Below, piece by piece: positions 1 to 7,206 of a stretch of 20,196 nt of DNA (positions are counted from its first letter, which is position 1; each line of letters starts with the position of its first letter). The notes under the pieces were generated by a model. That model worked only from the letters and a program-made list of their open reading frames with translations, searched no databases and was not told where the DNA came from. Origin of the DNA: Methanosphaera sp. (GTDB taxonomy: Archaea > Methanobacteriota > Methanobacteria > Methanobacteriales > Methanobacteriaceae); the NCBI GenBank assembly GCA_017430835.1, contig JAFRMD010000067.1, forward strand, positions 1-20,196, read 5' to 3'. The translations under genes and the position numbers were made by a program.

Positions 1-869
1 AAGACCCTGCACTTAAGGAAATTGATAATTTATATGGTGCTGCAGATTATCTGAGTCTTAAAAATGCTGAAAGGCATCGTAAGATACTTTTATCATTGTC
101 TGTTATTGGTACTTTAATTACCATAGCTTTTTTTCTCTATTATGAAGGAGAAATGCATCACTTTATTTTATTATGTATAATATTACTCGTATTCCTATTT
201 TTAATTCATAAGCAAGCAAATAATATGGAATGTCATAGGAAATATTTGGAATACAGAGTTCTTGCCGAAACTCTTCGTGTTCAGTTTTTCCTATCAATTG
301 CAGGCATTAAAGAAGAAGTAAAAGACATTATGCCATGGTTTATCAAAAAGGGTATAACATGGATTGGAGAGATATTAGAAACTTTACCTTTAGAAGATGT
401 GAAGGAAAGACAGCCAATACTACACTTTTGGGTAATGGATCAGAAAACATATCATGAAGAAGCTCTCCTAAAGGCAGTAAATAAAAAGAAAAAGCAAGAC
501 AAAATAACTAAAATAGCAATATACATAACAATATTAACTTACCTTGCTGCATTAATATTTGAAATCTATATGTATTTCTGTTCACCAATGAATATTGATG
601 CCCATTTGGTTCGCATAAGCTTGAAAATAGTTATAGGTTCCATGTCTGTAAGCACACTGTTTCTTGAAAGTTACTATGGAAAAATGTCTCTTAGTGAGAC
701 AATTGCAGATCATAAAAGGATGATACTGTTATATGATAAGATAGAACATGACATTAGGGCAAAAGGTGAAAGTGAAGAAATCATATTGTACTTAGCAAAG
801 GAATTTTTAACTGAAAACAGTACCTGGTATGCTTATCAAAGTAAAAATAAGGCAGAATTAGTATTTTAA
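1..869 (+). CDS. SLATT-like multi-pass membrane protein, C-terminal part (cut by window edge)
   Basis: The frame is open from the first full codon at position 3, so the TTG at 96 is not the real start; the N-terminus lies outside the window. The visible 288 residues hold two hydrophobic hairpins, roughly visible residues 30-69 and 168-223, separated by a charged region. After the first hairpin comes the motif YRVLAETLRVQFF, and the C-terminus ends with an ENSTWYAYQ segment. From memory, both resemble the YRxLAExLRVQ and ENxxWLLLxR motifs of SLATT-type (SMODS and SLOG-associating 2TM effector) proteins, which often follow a SLOG nucleotide-sensing domain and are predicted membrane effectors in antiphage defence. 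The family call is pattern recognition, not a search. If right, a SLOG domain should lie just upstream. The gene converges with the AAA ATPase gene. Confidence 0.6.
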   Translation, partial: DPALKEIDNLYGAADYLSLKNAERHRKILLSLSVIGTLITIAFFLYYEGEMHHFILLCIILLVFLFLIHKQANNMECHRKYLEYRVLAETLRVQFFLSIAGIKEEVKDIMPWFIKKGITWIGEILETLPLEDVKERQPILHFWVMDQKTYHEEALLKAVNKKKKQDKITKIAIYITILTYLAALIFEIYMYFCSPMNIDAHLVRISLKIVIGSMSVSTLFLESYYGKMSLSETIADHKRMILLYDKIEHDIRAKGESEEIILYLAKEFLTENSTWYAYQSKNKAELVF

Positions 870-922
870 TAATCTAAAATAATTTTTAAATCTGGTAATT
901 TAAATTCTACCCCCTATAAATC

Positions 923-929
923 TTTTTTT
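923..929 (+). terminator. T7 tract after the membrane protein gene
   Basis: A run of seven T lies 54 bases after the stop of the plus-strand gene and reaches the stop codon of the convergent ATPase gene. U-rich tracts are the usual archaeal transcription end signal. No hairpin was seen. Confidence 0.35.
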
Positions 930-2367
930 AAAACATTAATGCAAATGTTAATAATGGTATATACAATATGTTATTTTCAAATTTAATGCAACTTGTTCTG
1001 TTTGATATTAAAATTCCATATTCAGAATCATATTTATTTAATGCTCGTGTTAATTGACTTTTTGTTTTCTTACCTATTCCTACTTCAACAGGAATTAGAT
1101 GATTTGAATATCTGATTAAGAAATCTACCCCTTTTCTTTCTGAATCATAAAATAATCCCATTGTATCAGAGGTTTTTTTAATCAAATAATAAAGGTTAGA
1201 TGCTATCATATTTTCTACAAGCAGTGAAAAACATTTATCATTATCCAAGTCATCACGTTTAACGGAATGATTTATAGCAGCTTTAAGATTTGATGTTATG
1301 AAGAAATGTTCTTTGGAATTTTTTAATATTTTACCTCCAGGTCCAAATGATTTTAAACTGAATATTAATTGAGTCAATTCCAGAGTAATAAGCAGTTCTT
1401 TAACTGTGTTGGAGGATATTTCAGTTGATTGCGCTATTGTAGAATTTTTTGTTTTTCCTGATTTTTTAGTTGCAAGAAAAGTCACTACCTGTGATATTGT
1501 CTGTGAACTAAGATTTTTATGTCTTTTAAATAATTCTAAATCATCCTTTATTATTTTTCTTATTACTTCATTAATGTCCGTATATGTATCATCAATATCT
1601 TGGGTTAATGCAAATGGAAATGAATGTGTTTTAATGTATTTTTTTAATTCCAAGTATGGTTCATTACTGAGTTTCAATAATTTTTTATTTAATTCTTTTT
1701 CTAAAATTATTGCATTTTGAAGATTTTCATTATTACAGTAGAATAATAATTTTTCAATATCAGATTTTTCTATGTTTAGATTATAGTTTAATAATAGGTA
1801 TTCTCTAAAGTTCATTGGATAGATACGTTCTATTTTCATTCTTCTTATTGCATCTGTATTACTTTCTAGTTCTAGTGCCGAAGATCCAGTAAATATCATG
1901 AAAATATTTGGATTTTTGTCATATAGAATTTTTCCAAATCTTGCCCAATTTTTATCATATTGTGTTTCATCAATTAACAAAAATATTTTTTCTTCTAAAG
2001 CTGTAGGAATTGTATTATGGTAATATTCAAGATATACATTAAATACATCTTGTATTCTAACATTATAGTTTGATTTTAGTTCATCAATATCTAAATATAG
2101 TATATTTTCACTATCTATATTTTGATGATTTATAAGATAATTATATATTTGATAAATAATTGTTGTTTTTCCTACACCACGTAGACCTGGCATACCTATA
2201 AATCGTTTATTGTATTCATCTTCTTCTATAAATTTATCTATACGTTCTTTTATTTTATAATATTTATTTCTGTAAGGAAATTTGATAAAATTATTTTTAG
2301 AGATTTGATATTTTATATCTCTTTGTTGTGATCGAATGAATTGTAGTAAATCATTATTATCTGGCAA
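928..2367 (-). CDS. AAA ATPase with DUF4143-type C-terminal domain
   Basis: The N-terminal half carries a Walker A motif, GLRGVGKTT, at about residues 64-72 and a Walker B motif, IFLLIDE, at about 131-137, counted from the upstream GTG. A sensor-like FTGSS follows. The C-terminal part (about 310-480) has a winged-helix-like stretch and then GVDFLI with VEVGIGKK, which matches the degenerate nuclease-like fold of DUF4143 proteins. These AAA_14/DUF4143 ATPases are common in archaea and of unknown function. An open frame begins at GTG 2376, but that GTG lies inside the ribosome site GGTGAT (2377-2372); TTG at 2367 is 4 nt behind it, the same geometry as in the kinase gene, so 2367 is preferred. 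Three operator-like palindromes lie upstream. Confidence 0.85.
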   Translation of the reverse strand: MPDNNDLLQFIRSQQRDIKYQISKNNFIKFPYRNKYYKIKERIDKFIEEDEYNKRFIGMPGLRGVGKTTIIYQIYNYLINHQNIDSENILYLDIDELKSNYNVRIQDVFNVYLEYYHNTIPTALEEKIFLLIDETQYDKNWARFGKILYDKNPNIFMIFTGSSALELESNTDAIRRMKIERIYPMNFREYLLLNYNLNIEKSDIEKLLFYCNNENLQNAIILEKELNKKLLKLSNEPYLELKKYIKTHSFPFALTQDIDDTYTDINEVIRKIIKDDLELFKRHKNLSSQTISQVVTFLATKKSGKTKNSTIAQSTEISSNTVKELLITLELTQLIFSLKSFGPGGKILKNSKEHFFITSNLKAAINHSVKRDDLDNDKCFSLLVENMIASNLYYLIKKTSDTMGLFYDSERKGVDFLIRYSNHLIPVEVGIGKKTKSQLTRALNKYDSEYGILISNRTSCIKFENNILYIPLLTFALMF

Positions 2368-2414
2368 AACAATCACCCTATTTATTTATATAAAACTACT
2401 CCTATAAAAAATTT

Positions 2415-2487
2415 AAGTAAACTTCAAAAATATTATTAAAAAACTTAAGTATACTTAAAAATTTAATAAAAAAATTGAAGTGTACTT
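2415..2487. promoter_or_regulatory. Three regularly spaced AAGT-NN-ACTT palindromes (operator array)
   Basis: AAGTAAACTT (2415-2424), AAGTATACTT (2447-2456) and AAGTGTACTT (2478-2487) share inverted arms AAGT/ACTT. The middle copy extends to a perfect 14-base palindrome, TTAAGTATACTTAA (2445-2458). Centres are 32 and 31 bases apart, about three helical turns, so a dimeric regulator would sit on one DNA face. The array is about 50-120 bases upstream of the ATPase start and behind the stop of the gene at 2568. A TATA-like TTTATATAAATA (minus strand, about 2381-2392) lies between the array and the start. The regulator is unknown. Confidence 0.6.
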
Positions 2488-2567
2488 AAAAAAAATTTGT
2501 TTATTCTTGATATTTGCAATCATAAAAGAAGAAAAATAGAAAGTGAAGGTTATTTTTTCAATATTAC

Positions 2568-2948
2568 TTAGAGGTCATCGTATATTTTTCTAAGTTCTTC
2601 TATTGATTTTTCTGATAGTTCCTGGTCTTGTTTGTCTTCAATGATTGAAAGTATTTTCTGTTTTCTAGCATTGTTTACTATTTCTTGTTCTCTTCGTTTA
2701 ATTTCTGTATCTTTAATTTCAAAGATGTTTTTAACGATTTCTATTTTTGTTTCAACTTCTGTTATTAGTGTATTATCTTCTTTGTCTAGAAGTGAATCTC
2801 CCTGAAGTTCTTGTTCTTCCTTTTTAAGATTTTTATAAATCATGTCAAGGTCTTCAAGTTTTAGGTCAAAGAGGTCTTCTACACTTATTAATCCTTTGTA
2901 TTCAAATCTGTACTTGTTTTGTAATGATTCAATCCATATATTGCTCAT
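2568..2948 (-). CDS. Small helical protein of a phage-associated conserved type
   Basis: This is a 126-residue, highly charged, largely helical protein. Its N-terminus contains RFEYKGLISVEDLFDLKLEDLD, close to a pattern I recall from conserved phage and prophage proteins of about 130 residues (RFxxKGxLSVEDLWDLxLxxLD, then a long charged helix with RxEIVKxIxEIK). Their function is unknown to me. The C-terminal half (about 65-129) is a probable coiled coil ending in LSEKSIEELRKIYDDL. ATG at 2948 is preferred over the in-frame TTG at 2957 because an AGGA sits a usual distance before the ATG. It follows the 683-residue protein gene in the same direction with a gap of about 36 bases, so both are probably cotranscribed. 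Confidence 0.6.
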   Translation of the reverse strand: MSNIWIESLQNKYRFEYKGLISVEDLFDLKLEDLDMIYKNLKKEEQELQGDSLLDKEDNTLITEVETKIEIVKNIFEIKDTEIKRREQEIVNNARKQKILSIIEDKQDQELSEKSIEELRKIYDDL

Positions 2949-2984
2949 ATTAATCAATCCTATTAATTTTTTGCATAATCCTTC

Positions 2985-5036
2985 TTAGATTATGACATTA
3001 AACATTCTTTCAATGTTTTGGCTTTTTACTTTAAGTGTTATTTTATTTCTTTGTGTTAATGAGAATCCTACTCCACTTAGTTGATTATCTGTTTCTTCAA
3101 CCTTTGTGATTGAGGATAAAGCTTCAGTTACACGTTTATGTTCATATAATTCATTGTTTAGATATTCATTAAACCATGGTCTTGCCCTATCATCATTGAC
3201 ACAGTCCTTTAGCATGAAGAATACATGCTTGTTTCCGACACTATTTTTGCCCCAATAGTTTGGACTGTAACAAATAAGTGATACCGGTACGAAAGTATTA
3301 TAGGTTAAATTCCACTGCTTTTTATTAGATGATTGTTTATCAATTATGCTTTCTAATTCAAACTCATTTTCATCATTTAAGATTACTTTCGCAACTTCAA
3401 CATATTCTTTATGATTTAGTTTGAATGGATAGCTGAATTTAAATATTCTTCCATCAAATTCTATTTCGGCACTAAATCCATCATCTCCGCCACGATAGGT
3501 GTATTGATGTACTCGAAATAGGTATTCACCTTTTGTCATTTGTGTTTTATGTTTGTATTGAATGTTTTCTACAGCAGGTTTATGATGTTTTGGATTAATT
3601 ATATCTACATCAAGCCATCCACCTGTTGTATTGCTTTTCATATCACTGAAGTATATTTCATGACCATCCGGTTCTGTACAATGTGCATCAAGATCATTTT
3701 TATCCCAATCGCCGGTATTCCATTGTATAGTGAATCTTAAGTCAACATCAACATCTCCTCCCATGGCTTTAACTCTTTCTTTCATGAGACTATCTGCCAG
3801 GTTGTTGATGTATGTCCAGCTAAATGCATTATCCCATTTAAACATGCTTGGTGCATCAGGATTAACTGGTGCAATCAATGATACAAAGTTTCTTTCAAGG
3901 TCATATGATAGGTACAGTTCTACTTCTAAAGCTTTTGGCAGTACATTTTCAATAAAATCATTTAATTTTATTTCCTGTATTTTGTCAAAGTTTTGTGTTT
4001 TGTGTGGTATGAACTTAGTTAATTTATCAAATATTCCTTCAGATTTCTTTAGTTCTGGCTTTACATTTCTATTAGCAAATAATATGTCATTAATGCTGAT
4101 ATCAGATGGATTTGCATATCTGCGTGGTATACTATCTGCAAAACCTAATTCTTCTATTTTGTTCTGTGCTTTTTCTATCATTTGCCTAGTGAGAATTGGT
4201 TTAGGTCTTTTATAGTTTGTTGGAGCAACAATTTTTTCATACTTGTTAACGGCATCTTCAAGTGGCATTCCATCAGTAATATCAGTTAGCAGCACCCCAA
4301 TACTATGATTTTTAATCTTAGATATGACTGGTCCTAATTCTATGCTTTTAATCCAGTAATAAATATCCTTATCTGAAATACTTATTTTTTCATGATTTTC
4401 AAGATATTCCTTAAATGTTAAAAGAACTTTTTTCCATTCTGTTGCCCTGTATAAACTGTCTGTCTCTATAAGTTCCAGTACTGTGTTTATTGCATATAAT
4501 GAAATATTTAATGTGGAACTTTCTAATACCTTCCTATTTGCACGTGCATCCATCATTTCACTATGTGTTCCAATTAACTCTCCTGGAATGTCTAGGTAGT
4601 AGTGATTATGTTTAATTACTGTTCCATCTTCTAAAATTTCCTTATCTTCTTTTGTTCCTAAAATTTCAGATTCTGATAGGAATATGTCCCTTATTAGCCC
4701 TTCTTTAATTCTTTTATCAAGTATTTCATATACCTCTTTAAGTTCAGGTACAGCTTCACATCCGAAAAGAGTAATGTATTCATATGTTTCTTCATCCATT
4801 GCAATTATATTGGCTGCTTTATGGAAGAAATGGCGACATGCACTACATTCATATTCATTGTTAGTACGATATACCTGGTTTATTTTATTTGGAATGTTGT
4901 CCATGTATAATTTATATAGTTCTTCCCATCCAATATCCACGATGAATAACTTTCTTGTTTTCATGTTGGTATTGAAATGTTCAACCATATTATTTACTTG
5001 TTTAACAAAATATTCGTCTGTGATTGTATTCACCAC
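2985..5036 (-). CDS. Large protein with CxxC motif and DUF2135-like C-terminal domain
   Basis: This is a 683-residue protein without signal peptide or membrane segment. Near residue 65 it has CSACRHFFHKAANII, a possible metal-binding CxxC region. The middle holds a predicted helical part and an RRYANPSDISINDILF segment. From about residue 440 comes LRFTIQWN, NDLDAHCTEPDG, GGWLDVDIINP and FRVHQYTYRGG, which fits the beta-sandwich pattern of DUF2135-like domains. The frame opens with two GTG codons (5036 and 5033) inside AAAGGTGGTGAAT. That sequence could itself be the ribosome site, so the exact start is uncertain. The gene leads the pair with the 126-residue protein. Function is not known; the pairing is suggestive of a mobile or prophage-derived module, but no other phage gene is visible. 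Confidence 0.65.
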   Translation of the reverse strand: MVNTITDEYFVKQVNNMVEHFNTNMKTRKLFIVDIGWEELYKLYMDNIPNKINQVYRTNNEYECSACRHFFHKAANIIAMDEETYEYITLFGCEAVPELKEVYEILDKRIKEGLIRDIFLSESEILGTKEDKEILEDGTVIKHNHYYLDIPGELIGTHSEMMDARANRKVLESSTLNISLYAINTVLELIETDSLYRATEWKKVLLTFKEYLENHEKISISDKDIYYWIKSIELGPVISKIKNHSIGVLLTDITDGMPLEDAVNKYEKIVAPTNYKRPKPILTRQMIEKAQNKIEELGFADSIPRRYANPSDISINDILFANRNVKPELKKSEGIFDKLTKFIPHKTQNFDKIQEIKLNDFIENVLPKALEVELYLSYDLERNFVSLIAPVNPDAPSMFKWDNAFSWTYINNLADSLMKERVKAMGGDVDVDLRFTIQWNTGDWDKNDLDAHCTEPDGHEIYFSDMKSNTTGGWLDVDIINPKHHKPAVENIQYKHKTQMTKGEYLFRVHQYTYRGGDDGFSAEIEFDGRIFKFSYPFKLNHKEYVEVAKVILNDENEFELESIIDKQSSNKKQWNLTYNTFVPVSLICYSPNYWGKNSVGNKHVFFMLKDCVNDDRARPWFNEYLNNELYEHKRVTEALSSITKVEETDNQLSGVGFSLTQRNKITLKVKSQNIERMFNVII

Positions 5037-5121
5037 CTTTTATAATTAATTTTCTATTAAATTAATATATTTTGAAAAATATTTAAAACAAGTAAAGGAA
5101 TTAGTTTATTTAAGTTTTATA

Positions 5122-5143
5122 GTATTATTAGTATTAATAATAC
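5122..5143. promoter_or_regulatory. Inverted repeat between divergent genes
   Basis: GTATTATT (5122-5129) and AATAATAC (5136-5143) form an exact 8-base inverted repeat around a 6-base centre. It lies in the 217-base AT-rich space between the divergent 683-residue protein gene and the DUF4258/DUF2283 pair, where an operator would be expected. AT-richness makes chance repeats likely. Confidence 0.35.
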
Positions 5144-5253
5144 ATATGATAGTAATATTTATATATTATTAAACAATATATATAAATATATAAATAATAT
5201 ATTATTTTGTTTAATTATATTAAACATATAATAGAAATATGAGGAAAAAATAA

Positions 5254-5585
5254 ATGAATCCAAACTTAAAAATTGAAAAATCTTTAAATTTCTTAATAAT
5301 ATTAGTAAAGACAAAATTATTGAAACAAAACATTTTATAGAACAAAATACAGATAGAAACATAAATATGTTTTATAATGATAAAAAATTACATTATCATT
5401 ACCTATTAAAACATGAACAACCAGTTGAAATATCAATTCAAAGAAAAAATAAATTCAGGATTAAATATATTCATAAATACTGCAAATATTATGATTATTC
5501 ACTTGTATGTTCTATTAAAAACGATAATTTGATTTTAATAACAACTATTAACATACCCATACATAAACGAGTTGGGAGGAATTAA
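5254..5585 (+). pseudogene. DUF4258-like gene (toxin-like) with apparent -1 frameshift
   Basis: An ATG at 5254 has GAGG (5241-5244) nine bases upstream, but its frame stops at 5340 after 28 residues. The frame one base back is open from 5277 to the stop at 5585. It encodes a segment that reads as a DUF4258-like domain, with KDKIIETKHFIEQ, EQPVEISIQRKNKFRIKY and LILITTI. One extra A in the run 5276-5280 joins the two parts into one reading frame of about 110 residues. DUF4258 proteins are RelE/BrnT-like small proteins often found beside DUF2283, which suits the intact partner two bases downstream. An ATG at 5367 within the second frame has no good ribosome site. It may be a disabled gene, a programmed frameshift or a read error. 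Confidence 0.6.
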
Positions 5586-5587
5586 TA

Positions 5588-5926
5588 ATGGATAAATATA
5601 GTTATGACAAAGAAATAGATGCATTATCACTTAAAAAAGAAGAATATGCCTATGCTTATTCAATAGAAATTACGGATGGAATTATCTTAGATTTAAATGA
5701 AAAGCATAATGTGATAGGATTGGAAATATTAGATGCATCAGAAATATTGGAAATAAGTGAAATTTATTTGAAAGAAGCGAATGAAGTTAATGCAGAAATA
5801 ATGGTTACCAAGAAAGGAATTAAAATATCATTAATATTTAATATAAATAATGATAAAAAGGTTTCAAACAATTTAATAAGCGGTTTATATAGTAATAATT
5901 TAAATTCATCATTTGCAACAACATAA
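5588..5926 (+). CDS. DUF2283 family protein (probable antitoxin-like partner)
   Basis: This is a 112-residue protein. The first half has the DUF2283 pattern: YDKEIDALSL, an acidic strand region, ITDGIILDLNEKHNVIGLEILDASEIL. The second half is longer than the usual domain and carries a strand-rich segment with IKISLIFNIN. A strong ribosome site GGGAGG (5574-5579) lies inside the end of the preceding gene, whose stop is two bases before this ATG, so translation is coupled. DUF2283 genes commonly sit next to DUF4258 genes and the pair is thought to be toxin-antitoxin-like; that role is inference here. It ends tail to tail, 17 bases from the convergent beta-helix gene. Confidence 0.85.
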   Translation: MDKYSYDKEIDALSLKKEEYAYAYSIEITDGIILDLNEKHNVIGLEILDASEILEISEIYLKEANEVNAEIMVTKKGIKISLIFNINNDKKVSNNLISGLYSNNLNSSFATT

Positions 5927-5943
5927 TTAAGAAAAAAATATAA

Positions 5944-7206
5944 TCAATTTGTAAATGATTCCACGAATTTTTCACCAACTTTAGTATTTTTAATCATTAT
6001 AAATCCATAATGCCCATAATTTATGTAATCTTTGGAAGAATTCTCATCATAATCCAATACAGAATCAGTAATTATCATGTTTCCTCTAAAGTTTTTTAAC
6101 AAACTATAATTACTGCTTTCTAAAGTATATTTTATCTTATCATCCATTAAGATTACTGTTCCGTCCTTATTATATATTCCATCATCGGATAATGAATGAT
6201 TATCATATAATTCTGATTCCAATAGGGTTATTGTTCCATTATTGTTATATAATGCTCCACCCTTATTGGCGGATTTGTTTAGATGGAATTTGCTGTCTAT
6301 TACTGTAATTGATCCCGTATCATTGCATATTGCTGCTCCACCTTTGTCATAAATATTAATCATTTCATCTACTTCTTCCCTTGTATAGCCCCTGTAGCTT
6401 GTATAACAATCTAATTCTTCATCCTGCTTTTCCTTTAAACTATAATTTTTTATGAAGCTAGTACCTTTAATTGTTAAATTACCTTTTCTATTATATATTG
6501 CTCCACCAGCGTGTAAAGAGCGGTTTTCTTCAAAAACGGATTCATCAATAAGTACCTTATTATTTTCATGAATATATATGGCTCCTCCATTATATTCAGA
6601 ACAATTATTGTAAAATATACTATTAGTTATAGTTACATTGCTTCCTCCTGCTATAACAATTGCAGAACCATCGTTTACTTTTTTGGACTGAATATTTTTA
6701 AATGAACACTTGTTTATATTAAATCTTCCTGTATTACAAAATAAAGCTCCACCAATCCCATAATTATTAGTAAACTGACAATTGCTAAACGTTATATCTC
6801 TATGTTCCTTAGAAAAGAATGCTCCACCCATATTTGCATGATTATTTTTAAAAGAGCAGTTTTCAAACGATGATAACCATGAATTAAATACACATATTGC
6901 TCCGCCATAATCGTCTGAATATCCATTTTTCAATGTAAGATTTTTAAATTTGACCCTACTTTTTATATTGAAAATTCTACTTTTTTCCTGTGCATCTATA
7001 CTGTGACCATTTCCGTCAAGTATTAAGTCCTGTACATCAAGAGTTATTCCCTCATTATATTTTTCCTCTTCATCCTCTTCAAGTATTATATCATATTCCA
7101 ATGATACTTCCTTTTCTCCGCTGTGTATTAAATTGTCCAAGTATTGAAATGATTTGACTTCTACCATTATCCCACTTCCTGAATTTAGTCTATAGTATTT
7201 ATCCAT
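5944..7206 (-). CDS. Right-handed beta-helix (polymorphic repeat) protein without signal peptide
   Basis: This is a 420-residue protein with about nine repeats ending in GGAIYN-like motifs (GGAICVF, GGAFFSK, GGALFCN, GGAIYIH, GGAIYNR, GGAAICN, GGALYNN), between about residues 95 and 345. The region before them, DLILDGNGHSIDA, is the usual N-cap and closely matches the same region in the neighbouring 816-residue protein. This repeat type makes parallel beta-helices in chlamydial Pmp and methanogen adhesin-like proteins, which are normally exported. Here no signal peptide or membrane anchor is visible. The ATG directly touches the TAA of the upstream gene. Met14 (7167) has AGGAAGTGGG before it and could be the true start. 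It is the last gene of the long operon. Confidence 0.85.
   Translation of the reverse strand: MDKYYRLNSGSGIMVEVKSFQYLDNLIHSGEKEVSLEYDIILEEDEEEKYNEGITLDVQDLILDGNGHSIDAQEKSRIFNIKSRVKFKNLTLKNGYSDDYGGAICVFNSWLSSFENCSFKNNHANMGGAFFSKEHRDITFSNCQFTNNYGIGGALFCNTGRFNINKCSFKNIQSKKVNDGSAIVIAGGSNVTITNSIFYNNCSEYNGGAIYIHENNKVLIDESVFEENRSLHAGGAIYNRKGNLTIKGTSFIKNYSLKEKQDEELDCYTSYRGYTREEVDEMINIYDKGGAAICNDTGSITVIDSKFHLNKSANKGGALYNNNGTITLLESELYDNHSLSDDGIYNKDGTVILMDDKIKYTLESSNYSLLKNFRGNMIITDSVLDYDENSSKDYINYGHYGFIMIKNTKVGEKFVESFTN

Noticed and set aside
96..98. TTG as start of the left-edge membrane protein
   Set aside because: The frame stays open to the window edge with protein-like sequence and there is no ribosome site before the TTG.
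3540..5049. Plus-strand open frames of 66-161 residues inside the 683-residue gene
   Set aside because: They are antisense shadows of a long gene with clear domain motifs; composition (Ser, Leu, Ile) is that of reversed coding sequence.
5254..5340. The 28-residue frame as a separate small gene or leader peptide
   Set aside because: It joins the downstream DUF4258 frame by a single-base shift, which is the simpler explanation.
5159..5362. 67-residue minus-strand open frame, rich in Phe, Ile and Leu
   Set aside because: It is antisense to the DUF4258 gene, hydrophobic only because of AT-richness, and has no convincing ribosome site.
6100..6850. Periodic repeats within the beta-helix genes as a CRISPR or DNA repeat array
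   Set aside because: The periodicity is at protein level (GGAIYN turns) with varying DNA and irregular spacing; no CRISPR was seen anywhere in the window.
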